From positions 302,701 through 366,700 of the forward strand of contig VZRG01000182.1 of assembly GCA_013397435.1 (NCBI GenBank): a stretch of 64,000 nt of DNA, given 5' to 3'. This document shows, in pieces, positions 39,101-54,100 of this stretch. The position numbers and the translations under genes were made by a program. Below the pieces are notes generated by a model. The model was not told the origin of the DNA and did no database searches. It saw only the letters and a program-made list of their open reading frames with translations. The DNA is from Erythrocercus mccallii (Eukaryota > Chordata > Aves > Passeriformes > Dicruridae). Numbering within the stretch: the stretch's first letter is position 1; each line of letters opens with the position of its first letter.

Positions 39101-42100
39101 CTACAAGTGACGTATTAACCGCAGGAATCCTCCAGCGCTCCATTTCCATCCTGCTTGCAGTCACACATGGAGAGCTGCTGCTCACATGGAGGAGCTGCTT
39201 GCAGACTCTAGGTTAAATGGAAAAGTAGAAGAGGGGCGAAGAAACAAGAGGCTTTCTTCATTAGGTGACTCAAGTTATTAAACTCTGAAAAAGGTAGCGG
39301 AGTTCTTAAAGCACAGTCCTGGTTTTCTACAGTTTTAAGCACCAGCAACCTCTAAGGACTGCCTGTTGTGCATTCCTGTCATGGGAAATGTAAAATCACA
39401 AGATATATGTGACATACGAGAACGGACACCCTCTGTGCAAGCTCATGTTGTACTTTTAACTTAAATGTATGCATATGGTGTAAGAAATAAAATAATTAAT
39501 TACCAGTGCAGAAAGAGGCATTAAAACAATCTTAGCCCTTGCTTTGTGTATATAGCCTGGCTGAGATGAAGTTCAGGAAAAGTCTGGAAGACCGTGGCTG
39601 GTTTTGTGAATTTTTGCAGTGAAACAGGGAGGACAAAAATAACAATAATTAGAAGTTTTTGCTTGAGCACAGGCAGTGAAGGCTGACACTGCTGGCGACA
39701 GGAAGACAGGTTCCAAGAGCGGGCTGTGGTACAAGTGTTGCTAAACTCATCAAAGCCAAGCAATGAAAGACCTTAGAAAGGAAGACCAGTATTTTTGTAG
39801 TTAATGTTTTCATACAAAGGAAGTTTTGGTTTAGCATAAAGAGTACACGTGTCCGTATTTGGTGTCTGTTAAAATCTTCACTGTTTCTCTTGGTTCCCTT
39901 CCTTGCTGAAATGAATTACGTGATTTCAGTTTGTTCTCTGGGGAATAATATTTACCACATGTGACAATGTCTGCTTAGAAAAGGACTGTATCGAGGCTAG
40001 CTTGTTTTAGCTCCAGAGGAATGTGGTCTCTCCAAGTCAGGAAGGAGGTTGTAATTGATGAGGAAAAATAAGAAAAATCATATAATGTACAATAGCAGCC
40101 TCTGTTCAGCATGACCTGCTTGTGCAGGGTCCAGCAAGGGCTGTCTGTATCTCCTTTGCACTCATGAGTATATTGCACTCAACAGGGAGAAAAAAAGATG
40201 CATTTTTACAGTTCTTTAGTTCAGCACTGCCTTTAATTGCATGATCTCTCTTTTATAGACACCAGTTAATAAAATAAAGAATAAAATTCAATTCAATTAA
40301 AACAGCAGTCCACCAGTACCGGTAATCACAATGAGACACTTGAAAAGTAAAGTTACTTTCTCTGGACCACACGTAATGCCTGTGACAGGGCTGGGAGCAG
40401 CCCAGCATCCTGTCTGTGATTGCTCTCTCCATCCCAGAGCCAGTCCCTGGCACTCTCTCTCCTGGCCATGAGTTCAGCATTGGTTCATAACCTCATTACC
40501 TACAACACCAGCCTACCTTTCCTATTTCCCTGAATCGTCTGATCTGGAAATTGCTTTTGTTTCCTCATCACAGGGAAAACGTGTGACTCCACTGTCAACT
40601 ACTGTGAGTGCAACCCCTGTTTCAATGGTGGGTCCTGCCAAAGTGGGCTGGAGGGGTATTTCTGCCACTGTCCCTTCGGTGAGTACCCTTCTCCTCCTTG
40701 CCTCTTCATCTCCCCTTTCCCTATTCATATTTCTATTTATTTTTACCTGCATAAATGATTTCTGGTTTGAAAATGATTCAAGGTTCGGAAAAAAAATGCA
40801 TGCATTTAGAGCTTCAACTAACTCATTTTTCTTAAGAAAATTAAAGAAAATTAAAAAGTGATGTGGTCACTACAAATACATATTTGTCATTCCTAGTAGC
40901 AGATCCTTTCTCTCTCACACAAAAACATAAGACCTGGCCAAACAACTCAGTGCCTAAAAATTAGAAAGAATCTTTCTGATTAGACAGATACAGATAACTG
41001 TCCAAAATGCATGGATGCTTGAAATACTTGAATCAAGACCATTGACTTCCTAAAGAAGAAACTTAGCTCAACCACAGCTGGCTCAGGGTTAAAGTACCTT
41101 CACCACCAAGAATATGCAAAGTTCAGTCTGAAGGAGGAGGTATGATGATAACAAAGCTCTCCTGATGGATAACAGGCACTTTTAGTGGAGCTGAAGAGTA
41201 AGACCACTATATCATCAGTATTTTGCATCAGAGAAGCATATGGTAGTGCCAAAATAGTTTCATGATTTTTAGAATTTAATTATCCCAGATTTAGTTTGTG
41301 GAACAAACCCAATAAAAACATAGAACAACATGGATATTTTAAGGCATCATGACACAATGGCAGCAAGATTGATTCTGAATGCAGATTAATCCAGAAGTGC
41401 CATTGTTCATATGGAAAAGTATGAAATTAAAAAACCAGAAATGTACAGAAATCATCTACAGTGTTTTAAGGTTGCTGGAAACCCTCTCACAAAAATATAG
41501 TTTTCAATATGAATTTGTAACTAATGCTCAGTAAGTTTTATTTTACTTACTTATTCCACTATTAACATGTGGAATAATTTCCTCTATTCCCTTTGATTTC
41601 CCTTATTGTCCGTTTCCTCAGGGTTTATTAATTTCCATTTAAATGTAACTAATATTCATAAATTAAATCAGGAGTTTTTGCACATTGTCGCTGCAGTAAA
41701 AGAAAAATCAGGGGAAATTATGTGACAGAGATCTGAAAAGAAGTAGGTAGAATGCACCAAAATATTCATATCAGTAAAAACGTGAGAAGACATAATATTT
41801 TAATCACACATATGCTTATTTCATAAGTATAAAAAATGAACCACCCAGTGAGAAACAGTTCAGATAATAGCTGCAGAGCGAAAAATAAACTCAACTTGCA
41901 CATTTATTTCCATAGCTGGATTAATGGATTAATCATAGCCTGATGATAATTAACAACCAGATCTTGTCAGAGCTGTCAAACTAGCTTGGTTTGGTGTTTT
42001 CCAAAGAAGCCACAGAACTTGATGAAATGCTTTTCAATAGATGCCTCTGTCCTTTGTAACTTGATTTTCGAGTTTAAATGTGATGTACCTCAGCACCCAG

Positions 42101-45100
42101 CTGTGGGTAATAGCATTCTTCTGTTGGTTGTGTGATTTTAATTGTACATTAGAGGTTCCATGTCGAGAGCACATCTGTACTTCAGTCCTGGGAGAATGCA
42201 CGGTGAGGAAAAAAACTCCCCAGTTCCAGACTTCACTTTTCATTTTTCAGGTGTTTTTGGGAATCACTGCGAGCTCAACAGCTACGGCTTTGAAGAGCTG
42301 TCCTATATGGAGTTCCCCAGTATGGATCCCAACAACAATTACATCTACATAAAGTTTGCCACCATAAAGAGTAACGCCTTGCTGCTGTATAACTACGACA
42401 ACCAAACCGGAGAGCGGGGGGAATTCCTGGCCCTGGAAATAGCGGGAGGGAGGCTGAGGTTCTCCTACAACCTAGGCAGTGGCACCTACAAGCTCACCAC
42501 AGCTAAGAAGGTGTCTGACGGACAGTTCCACACGGTCATCGCCCGCCGGGCTGGAATGGTAAGAAATGCTAAAATGAGCATTTTTAGGGCAAGTTCAGCC
42601 AAATCGCTTTGGCTTCCAGGCGAACTCGGAGGAACAAAAATTAGTGACATGGGGTTTGCTAGCAGAAACTCCAACTTTGGGGAAAACCTCCTTCGTTTCT
42701 GCCTTATTCCATCTGACTCAAAGCCCTGTGGTGGTTTGTTTAGTATGATGATGATAAAGTATAATGAAAAAAACATGTGCAAAGTGCCCCCATACTCTCA
42801 ATGTGAAAAATGAGAGCCAGGAATAATTAATGACATAGATGACTACGTACAAGGCTAATTAACCGGTGTAGATTATAGGGATGATTATCAGGGAATGCTA
42901 ATTAACCGTAGTAATTGCAAAAAGCCTCAAAATAATTTTTCTCAACATTTGGAAAATAGAAGTAGACAAACTTAAAATTCTAGGCATCCATGACCTCCTT
43001 GAGCTGATTCAGAGATTTTACCAATCTCATCAGACTGGGAGCCTGGTTTTCCTCTGTAGTGTACATGTAAAGAGTTAAAAGGTGCTACAATTCGAGAGTT
43101 TTTTGAGGGGAAGGAGGGAAGTTACGTCTTTCTTTGTCCCCCAGAACGCATCTGAGGTGAGGAGCTCTGCCAAAAACTGGGACAACTGATTGCAACATGC
43201 CTGGCACTCTGACCTCTCTCCTGCCTTCATTTTTTTTCTCCAGTAAATGTTTTCTATTCCTCTTCTCTCATTTTTTAATAATATTTCCAAAGCAGAACAT
43301 AAACCAAAAGCTCTTTGAATCCAAGCCAAGTTTTTTACTCCACAGTGTTTGAGTTAGAAATGAAACCAATCTATTTGCCATCCATAATCAGTAACTATTG
43401 CCCAACAGTTCCCTTCTCAGGCAGAAATGGCCAGCAATGGAATTCCATATTCTTCCCATGTTTGAAATTAAAGTCATAGAACAATTGTGTATAGTGACGT
43501 TCCCCATTTTGTTTTGTATATGTCAAGCTAGAAGTGATGAAGGGAATAAAAGCAATAAACTCTTCTACCTGTCCTGGCTCCCTTCTAGTCCTTGCAGAGT
43601 CTTGAGCGTGAAACTCCATTTCAGTTCATAGTGCAAGACCTGGTATCTCCATTTATTCTGGATGTTGCTCTCTTCTCCCAAGTTACAAGCAACAGGACAA
43701 GAGGAAATGGCCTCAAGTTGTAGCAGGAGAGGTTTAGATTGAATATTAGTAAAGAGTTCTTCCCCAAAAGGGTCGTCAGTCCTTGGAACAGGCTGCCCAG
43801 GGAAGTGGTTGAGTCACCATCCCTGGAGGTATTAAAAAGATGTGTAGATGTGGCACTGGGGACATGATTTAGTGGTGGCCTTGACAGTGCTGGCTTAGTG
43901 GTTGGACTCTTGCAGATCTTTTCCAACATTAAGGGTTCTATGGTTCTGTGAAATCCAGTCTTCAGCTGGATTTGCAAATCCAGTTTGTGTGTTTTTAGGA
44001 CTTACATATCCAAATAAGATGACGGATAATTGTGATGTTGAGCAATGACTTTGGTTTAATGTGCTTTGATATCAGATATCAATTTGCATCTTGCAAATTT
44101 AATAATTTACATCACAGCTTCCTAATGGTAAAGCCCAAAGGTGCACTTTAATCTTGACATGCACCAGGTTCCCATTTTAGTAACTAAAGCAGAATGTTGC
44201 TTCTATAAATAAGATGTAAATGGCTAAGTACAGGGGCACAGAGTAAAAGTTGCAACAAATAAATTAAGTACACTGAAGAAAAAAAACAGAGAAAACGTTT
44301 TACTTGTCAGTGTGCCAAAGAAGAGGAAAACATATAAAGAGCTATTTATAGAAATTTCAGCTATGAATGCTTCAGGCTAAAAAGAAACATTTAAAGCAAC
44401 CTGTACCTTTGTGTGATTTTTTGTTTGTTTGTTTTTAATGTTTAAACCTATTCGGTAATGTCAGCTGTTTACAAACAGTATGTGAAGAGAATCGCCTTTG
44501 TCTTAGATATTTCTGCTGCAGGAAAAATGTCTCCCAGGTGTCCAAAACTGTATAAAATAGGCCCCCTTCAGGATTCCAAATCTGTCATTTCCTACAGCAC
44601 AGTGGGATTTTATCGGAAACTGGTAAAATCATTAAGTTGTCAGTCCTGAGCTATTGCAAAGTGACAGGATAGAAAGGCTCATAATGTGGCAAGGTAACTG
44701 TAGAGTAATGCTTAAGTAACAAGCAGGAACATTTGACTAACATTAGAAAATAAATTGTATGAACTCTGGTCCAAGTAAAATATATTCTCAAATATCCAGC
44801 CCTTCAGCTGGGATTGGAGCTTGGCTTGCAGAGCACATAGCGATGTAAGTTAGGGCGATTATGCTGATTGAGCTAAGGACAAAAAACTCATTTCAGTTTT
44901 TGTTGTTGATGTTCTGAAGAAAAATATGTATGCATGTGGTGGCATACAGAGCAGCCAGCTTATTATTCTTCCTCTGAATTGTTTCATTTATGCAGGGCTA
45001 TAATCTGCTTTGGAACTGCAGACAGACGTTTCTTGGGAGAAGCATTTTGCTCATTTGTATGGAAAGAAATTCAAGATAAGCTTCCATTAAAAATAGCAGA

Positions 45101-48100
45101 TTGAACAATTTAATCGTACTGTAGGGCGTGATTTAGGGCTAAGAGCTCTGAATTTATTTGGTCAATACAGTGTGTCAGCTTGCAGCATGTGTTTGGAACC
45201 AGCCTGGGCAATCTGTGGGGATTTCAACAGGCTGTTGTTACTTATTTGTAGGCAGTAGAAAAAAACCTCTGCAGAGTAATGATGCACTGATAGCCAGTGC
45301 TGCTTGCTCAGCTCCCATAGAGCAATCTAAATCAAAATATAAACCCAGGCATTTTTAAAGGTGTTTTAAAGGCGTTTGATTTAAATTTGCTGTAAAATTG
45401 TACCACACATCTAGCTGAAACATGAGGAGATGTACAATGTGGAGATTATGTTTATTTTTCTGAAAATTTGTTTTAAGGAATAACTAACCTTCAGGGTTGA
45501 TTGGGGTTTCTTTTTTTCAGTGCATCTGTTATTAATAAATCACTGTGGGGACAATTCTTTGCTAAATAAGGAATAAAATAAAAGCTCTTTTTTAAATCAG
45601 CAGGATTTATTTCATGATTTTAGTGACAGCTTCAGTTAGACTTTTATAGATTAGAAATAGAAGTGCCGTGAGTAGCTTTAGTGTAAATAAGTTGGATGGG
45701 TAGTCTCAGAGTCACAGAATGGTTTGGAAAGAACCCTCAAGATCATCTGGTTTCATCACCCTTGTCATGGGCATGGACACCTTCCACTAGACCAGGCTGA
45801 GGTAACCTCATTGTCTGGAACTTGATGGCTGGGGGATAAAAATAGTAATAATAATAATAAAGGGTAAGACTGCTATATGTACTGATAATGCCTGGTACTT
45901 CTTTAAACATCAGCTCAGTCCCACTCCAGGTGTCCAGCTGCTTCTCCATCATCAAAGCTGACATCCCTCATGACCTCTTAGTCAAGGGGTTACCTTAAGC
46001 AAGTCCATTTGGTTACTTTTTGAGTTTTATTGAGTAGTTGGTTGTTATTTTTAACTAGTAATCTCAGTGTTTCTACTCCCAGGGTCATTATTTTTAACTA
46101 GTAATCTCAATGTTTGTACTCCCAGCTTTTGTAACATGCTTTTTATCAAGTTCAAGATGTTTAATGTCATGGTAAAGCCCCTGAAGGAACACCCTTTGTG
46201 ATTGGAGGGGGCAGCTTTTTGCTGAGATTATCTGAACCATATCAGGAGTAGGATATGGTATGAGCCAAAATAACTTCAGTGTCAAGGAGTAAAGCAAACA
46301 AATAGGAAAGAAACCCTGCCTAGATGTGAAAAACGGGTGTTTAACTGCTTCTCTGTATGAGGCAGACACAGGTCCCTCTCTGTACCCGCACCTTGGTGGT
46401 GTCCGTGCTGTGCTGGCAGAGAATGGAGCTGAGCAGCGGCTCTGAAGCACCCTGCAATCCCAGGTGAAGTCGTGATATACAAGTGCTCCTTTCTAGCCGT
46501 GTCTTTGATATACTACACTTAAGCATAAATAGTTAATTAACGAGGTTGGGGACTAAAGCCTTGTAATATTCAGCATATTTGTGTGTGTGCCTTTTGCAGG
46601 CAGCATCCCTGACTGTGGATTCCTGCTCTGAGGACCAGGAGCCAGGCTACTGCACTGTTAGCAACGTTGCTGTTTCAACTGACTGGTAAGTATTTCTTCA
46701 TTTTGTGGGGTTAGTTTGGGATTTGGGTGGGATTTTTTTTTTTTTTTGGAGTAAAATTAAAAGTAAAGTTAAGAAGAGATCTCCCTGTAAAGCCAGAGAA
46801 AGTTGGAGTAATGATACAGCTCCCAAGTGTCAGTTTCTTCCATCTTTGCAGAAGCAAATTAAATTTTCTGCGTGTGGTGCTACTTGGTAGGTCAGGCTAC
46901 ATTTCTGCATGGAGCTGGATCACAGTAAGGATTTTGGTCAGAAATCCCCAGTTCTCGACACCATTTCTGTCTCCAGGCTCTGGTGGCAGTCGAGAAATGC
47001 ATGGCCATACGTAGTCTGCACTGTGGTATAAATAAGGATAAGATCTATTGCCTAATGATTTGGGGTCATGTATTTATTTAAACTGCACCTCTCATTGCTC
47101 ATAAAGACGTAGGAAATAAGATCACCTCATTAGTGCTGTCGTTAAAAAAATATTAACAGTAATTACTTTGACATTGTTTTCAAGTGTTTTCTGTTACAGT
47201 TTTGAGTTCATAAACAGTGTCCAGTAAAGAAACAAACTTTATTTCTAGTGTTTAGTGTGACTAACTCAGTAGCCTTTGGGTCGCATCTGTGGCAATAACA
47301 ATAACTTTAATCCAAATCACTTTGTCTGCTTTCTTACAACAATCACAGTCATGTTTCCTGCCACACAGGGTTTCCCTGCTAGTAGAAGTGTTACATCTTC
47401 GTAAAACGAGTCCGTCTGCCTGCTACTAAAGTATCATCTACAATCTCAATTATAGTTGGGTAAAAAGACCTTACTTGTTATGATCTCAAGCACACTGCTC
47501 AGTCAAGTGAATAGAAATCCTGACATGCAAACTAAGTGTGAATTTAGAGTCATACCCACTATAACAGTTAGTTTAAGTGCTATTGATCTTTCTATCTCCC
47601 CTTCTAAATGTAAAATACCAATCTGGGAAGAGGTTGCAGTTCCTGTGCTGTCATCACTATCCTGATGTCTGGTACTAATTAGTTATTTTTCTCTTTTACA
47701 GGACTCTCGATGTACAACCAAATCGAGTTACTGTTGGTGGCATCAGGTCTGTAGAGCCCATCCTTCAGAGGAGAGGACAGGTGGAAAGCCATGATTTTGT
47801 GGGCTGCATAATGGAGTTTGCAGTCAACGGACGTCCCCTGGAGCCCAGCCAGGCTTTGGCAGCCCAAGGAATCTTAGATCAGTACGTCTGCTATATATGG
47901 GATCAAATGGACCCCATTTGCAATAGTGGAAGCTGTCATGAATGGTATTCCATTCAGATACCAACAGATATTACATGTTAGAAAAAACGACTGTAGAACC
48001 TACTGTAAAATGTGAAAAATATAGGAAGAAAGTGAATTTGGATTGAAGGTTCACTAAGGATTACAGAGTCCTTAAAAAAAAGCAGCATTGTTACATTTCT

Positions 48101-51100
48101 ATTGTCAGTGATTATTCAAGTTGCTTTGCAGGCTGAAATTGAGTAGCCCCTGTTCTTGGGTTTCTGTATAGATTCCACCTGGTTTTGACTGTCCTCATAC
48201 TATTTGCTAACCTTCTACTCCCTTTTATTTCCTCTTAATCCAGCGTGTCTGTTCTCTCACTTTGCCTCTCAAGTATCACTGAATTTCTCTCCCATCCTCT
48301 GAGTGGTCTTTCAGAAATGATCAACTATCCAATTCTATTGTTTTTTCCATCTCAGTATTTGAAGTCACAGTTGTAGCAATGTCAGTCTTCCATCCAGGTT
48401 TCCTCATTCACACTTCTCTCAACCGTATGTTTGCACTGGTCATTGTAATATGAAGGCTCTGGCAGTCTGCAGCATAAAAAATGCCTAAAAAGGTTTCTTC
48501 TCTCTTGCATAACAGATAGTAGGAGTTTGCTGTCTCTTTTCCTTCCTCTTTTGTAATATTGCTATAAATGAATGCTGAAAATGGGGATCTGCTTAGAAAC
48601 TTGATCTGTCTACAGAGATTCCTAGAATTACGGAATGGTTTAGGTTGGAAGAGACCTCAAAGATCATCCAGTTCCAACCCTCCTGCCATGGGAGGGACAT
48701 GGTTGCCAGGTTGCTCAGAGCCCCATCTAACCTTGCCTTGGACACTTCCAGGGATGGGGAGAAGAGCCATTTTTACATCTCTAAGGGAAAGAAAGGGAGT
48801 ACCATTTAAGCAGAGGACACTTCCCAGCACATTTGCTCTGCTTATTTGTGTGCACTTTCTTCAGTATCTACTTTTCTGATTTCTTTCAGGTGTCCCAGAC
48901 TGGAAGGCGCTTGCACAACCAGCCCCTGCCAGCATGGTGGCACTTGTGTCGATCAGTGGTCGTGGCAGCAGTGTCACTGCAAGGATGGCCTGACGGGAAA
49001 GCACTGTGAAAAATGTAAGGAGGAGGTTTCACTGCCTTTAACATACACTTAACTGTGGCTCAACCAAAGGCCATTAAGCGTTTCAGGGCCACGGGATAAT
49101 GAATTTTATAAAATCATGAAAACAAGCAGCATGTTGCCTCTTAAGTAGTTTAGAAGTCCACAATGGACTGTTGTCCTTCCATGAGCTAAAAACAGCAACA
49201 ACTTGAACACAAAATGTTTTCTGGTCGGTATATCGCATTTCAGGTAACTTGCACTCATTTAAAGCCCTGCTTCCCAAGAACATATAATCTGTAACTAAAA
49301 TAAAGGTATCCCATAGGAGGGATTTGTCTGCTATGGGGAGGTAAGAGGGTAAGCGAAAACCCCTTCACGTAAACATTGAGTTCATGTGCTTATGGCTTCT
49401 CCAAACTAAAGTCCTTCTCATCAAATTGACTGTGGATTATATGCAAGAAAATATTGTAAATGTAAATGAAAACAAGGCATTTACGCTCGGGGGTGATTAA
49501 CTCTCATAGGAGCCGTCCTGTAAATCAGTATGGGATTGTCCAGGAGAGAAAAGTGATTTATTTCCGTGTAGTTGTAGTATAATGACTGGGCTTTGTTTCT
49601 TTTACATGTCCCATTATTGTTTGTATTGATTTATATGCTTTTATTGTGCCGGTTTACAAAAGAATTTAGCCATAATTTTAACAGCATTTGGTAGTCAATG
49701 CTCTGCCTCTTTTATTCACTTTTTTTTTTATGCCATAACAAATAGAAAGTCATTATCTCTGCCCTAAAGAGCTTAGAGTTCAATATATCATGAAACCCTG
49801 CTTGCAGTAATGGAAACAGTAACATCCCTGGGAAGGAATTACAGTTCTGAGAGCCAAATTTTTTTCCCTACTCCCTCACTTGTTCCCTAGCGAGTTTTAA
49901 TTTACTATTGACTGATAGCAGCAGTAAATTACTCGCACACTCCCACTCTCAAACACACATTCTGGTGGAAGCCAAAGAATAGAAGGGCTGCAATTGCCAT
50001 TCGCTCCTACTCCCCCCTTCCCCGACCTGCTCTGAACTCGATCTGTGCTCCAAGGCAAAGCGGTCGCGATGAGGCGGGTGATGGCTGGAGCCGTACCGAG
50101 CTGCATGCTCAACGCTTCCCTGTCCTTGTCCCAGATATCACTGCTGACACAGCCCTGTCGCTGGAGGGCAAGGGCCGGCTCGACTACCACATGAGCCCCA
50201 ACAAGAAGCGGGACTACCTGATGAGGCTCGGGGCGCGGGGCGCTGGCGCGGGCCGCCCGGGCGTGGAGCGCCTGGAAGTGAAGTTCATGACGAAGAGCGA
50301 GAACGGCGTGTTACTGCACGTCCAAGAAAGCAGCAACTTCACTACCGTGAAGGTAAGATTACAGCTAATGCCGAGTTTGATTTGATTGGACTGCCCCGTG
50401 TGCAGCGATCAAAATCGCGTTTTTCCATTACTCTTTCTGTTTCCTTTATAAAATATTGGGTCTTTAACTGAGACTAGGCACCGCTCCAGTATCATTCATC
50501 TTCTCAACAATTCTCTTCCTATTTGCCAAGGTATCAGAAGATCTTGATGGTTTTATATCTAATCAGTTTTGTCTAGACTCCAAATAGTGACTGTTCTAAG
50601 GTGACGAGAACAGTGCTCATTGCCATGGTTATTATCATCATTACATTTTACAGAACAAATCATTTTTTTTATTGGCCTTTTATCTTCTGATTTTTTTTAG
50701 CCTTGAACCCAGACCCTCCTTAAGCTAGCAAACGATTGCCAAAAAGTTTTCATTAATTTCTACCAGCATGGCTCAAGCTTATCAAACTAGGAAGTGAGGG
50801 ATAACTCAAATTCGTGAGGTTAATCACAGACCAATGTCAATATCAAATTATTTTGGCACACATAGCTGAATTAATGCTTCAAATGCCACACTGTTTTGGC
50901 GTTTTTTGTTGGTTTTTTCTTTCCTCAAAGAGCTTATTGCTGCTGAAGTTACCTTCCTCAAGAGAAAGCGATGGTTTGGTTCCTGGCGATGACTCAGTCC
51001 ATTTACTCATAACTCTAAATGAGTACAGCAGTGATGTTGGCAAGCCCCTTTATTGGGTTGGTGTAAGCTCCAAGTTTCCTTGACTGCTGCAAAGCTTTCC

Positions 51101-54100
51101 AAGCTTTTCTTCCTTGACTTTTAGAGAAATTCATATAGAAATTCACACTTTCTAAGCTTCAGCCCCATGGATATCCTCCACCTGCCTGGTCAGAGTTACG
51201 AAGCTTTTCTGACACACCGGCTGCATTTAGGAAGCAAGTCTCCACTACTTCCCTGGCATATGCTTTTACCACATCATTTCATAAGAAGTTCCTGCCTCGC
51301 TTATATTAGCAGATAAGATCTCATTATTTTGACTTTTGGAGAGAAAAAACCTTTTTCTCCCCCCTAGCAGAATTTGCTAGGTGAGCTCTCCAAGCATTAT
51401 TGGAAAAAAAAAAAAAAGAAGAGAGAGCTGCCTTTCCTGGCTAAAAGCACTGGTGCTGTGTTTATGCAAACACTCTTGTTATTGTTAATATTGGTGAAGT
51501 TATACAAGCAAGCAGAGGGTGTCAAGTCCCAGCCCCAGCTGTGCAAGGGAAGAGAGCAGAGGTTTGCCTAATACCAGATGCAGAAGTTTGAGGAAGGAGA
51601 GCCGTGCCGGTTGTTGCCAAGCAGTTCCCAGGTGATGTTAGTTAGTAAAACTGTAGTAATTTGACTGTAGCTAATGCAGTATGGCCTCTGCACTGCTCCT
51701 CATTCCCAGAGTAGGTAACACGGTGAGTGTTCCCCTCAGTGGTGGCCCAAGATGCCAATGAAGCCAACCCAGCAAAGGTCTCCATGTCATCTCCATCCTG
51801 GTGCAGAAGTTGGGCTTTAGGGACCTGTCTTTACAATTCTTGTCAGTCTTCAAAACAGGCAATTTTATAACTTGATTTTTGGGTCTTTTAATATGCCTGT
51901 TATCCAAAGTATTAGCATTCAGAGAAAACCTGCCATGTGTTTTTAATATTAAACCATGCTAGGGAAAAGCTACAAGTCCTGTGGCTACTTCCATGCCGTC
52001 ACATTTTTCCTCTTGTAGCTAATTGGTTCTGGTGTGGCTGGGATTGGGGTAAAACTGGAGAAGTGGTGATAAATTGAGATTGTGAGCAGTTGATTCACTA
52101 AATGATGAATGTAAACTCCCTCCAAAGAACCCGAGAGGGGGCTTTATGATCTAAAGGGATCCCCAATCCAGGAAAGATACAAACTTTTGCAGATTACATT
52201 AAATAATTGTCAAATTCAGATGGAAAATGCTTCCTCCAAAATCCACTATGACAAAGAGAGTGGAGGATTCCTTATTACTAGGGCTCTTTGTTGCAGCTTA
52301 TTTTCCTACGACTGCACATTGCAAGTAATTCAGTTAGAAGTAATGGGATAAATACAGCAGGTTAAAGGTGTCTTGTCTTGCTTTATCTAGAAATCCCATC
52401 TGCAGTCAGATCAAATTAGCATAAATGGAGCTCTAAGATCTCTGAATTGTAGAGGATATGGATTACATTTTACCTATATTAGCTAACATAGTCCTGTGTG
52501 AGGGGTTGTTGGGCACTGGCACATGTTGCCCAAAGAAGTTTTGGATACCCCATCCCTGGAAGTGCTCAAGGCCAGGTTGGATGGATCTCTGAGCAATGTG
52601 GTCTAGAGAAAGGTGTCCCTGCCCATGTCAGAGGGATTGCAACTGGATGATCTTTGTGGTCACTTCCAACTCAAACCAATCCATGGTTCTATGCATATAT
52701 CAAGTTACAGGAATTAATCAGAACACTTTTAAATGACATCCCATTCAATGGCTAGTTTTAAGACAAATAAAACCCAATTTGTTCAGTAAATGAGACTTGG
52801 AATATTAGTAAAGTTGAATTAGCCCTGTAGTAAGGAATATGTTTGCTTTAGTGGTTCATTCTGTTCATTATATTCTACTTGTCAGCTGCTCAGCCATTTA
52901 AATAAAACCCAGAAATTCGTGTTACTCAATACTGTCAACTTTGTTTAGAAAAAATTTAGAAACATGTTCTGCTTCAAGACACCAACAAGAACATTCCATA
53001 TCTTTTCCTGATTGAAGCAGTCATGGACCAGTCTTGTCTCTGGAAATTTTCTTTTCTGAATGCCCCTAGTATGTTATTTATGAGTCTGTTAGCGTTAGTC
53101 ACGTGCAATATTAAAGATATAGAAACAGAGTTAAAGAATCATGAATTACTATGGAAAATATCATTTGTTGACAGGTAAATAATTCTACAGGTCTTTTCGA
53201 AGGTGAAATTAAAAATTTTGCCTCTGTACTCAGACTTCCCTTAAACTTGGAGGGTATTGTCTGGCACGGTATATTCCTTTCTGTTTACATAAAGACTGAA
53301 ATACAAGGCAGTATTTTTATGGGGCATAAAAGACAGAATTAGACATAACAAACCAATTACCAGTTGCAGACATAAATATATGTACATATTCAGCTCAGTC
53401 AACCTTTCTATAAATGATTGTGGGAAATAGTGTTTAATATGTTTTAATAGTCTGCAGGCTGCATTTGTAAATGTGGGATTTTCCTTGGGCTGTGTGATAG
53501 TTTAGACACATACCACTTGTGTTTTATCTGTGACAAAAGCATCCTGTCTCCGAAGTGAGCTTTATCAAACAATACATTTTCAAATAGTCTAAATTAGTGC
53601 CTTCATAAATGAAGTGGATGCACATATTAACCGTTGTATCCACCATCCAAATGGAATACGTGCTAGATGCATTCATTCAGGCAGCTGCCAAGACACGAGC
53701 GTGGTCTTACAGCCTTATTAAAGCTGGAGTGTCTGAACAAAGTCCTCAGCTTGCATCACTGAAGAAGCAAATCCAGAACTTTTAACAGTTTCTGGAAACG
53801 AGAGCAGCATTCTTGTAGCCGGTGTGTCACCTCACAGTTCTTCCCAGGTGAACCTTATTTTTCCTGGAACAAAGGATGCAAAGCTTTGAGAGCTTTCAGC
53901 AGACCTGGGGCTGTGACCTTTCCTGGACTCTGCCTGTGCACATCCCGCACGCTCAGGATACGGATCTCAGACTGACCGAGCCACCGTGGGGAACGTGGGA
54001 TGGAGAGCAGTTGTTCCATTTAATATGTGTGACCAAACATGCAGGAATATGTGTGACCAAACATGCAGAGCACCAAAGGAAACTTACAGCAAGTTTCAGA

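Larger units (their letters stand above)
42559..46599 (+). other. Intron (4.0 kb, phase 0)
   Basis: GT-AG intron inside the first laminin-G domain. It holds two CR1 fragments (43632-43965 and 45708-45818), a short AAT-rich microsatellite (45846-45861) and a 43-bp tandem duplication (46045-46127). Confidence 0.9.
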
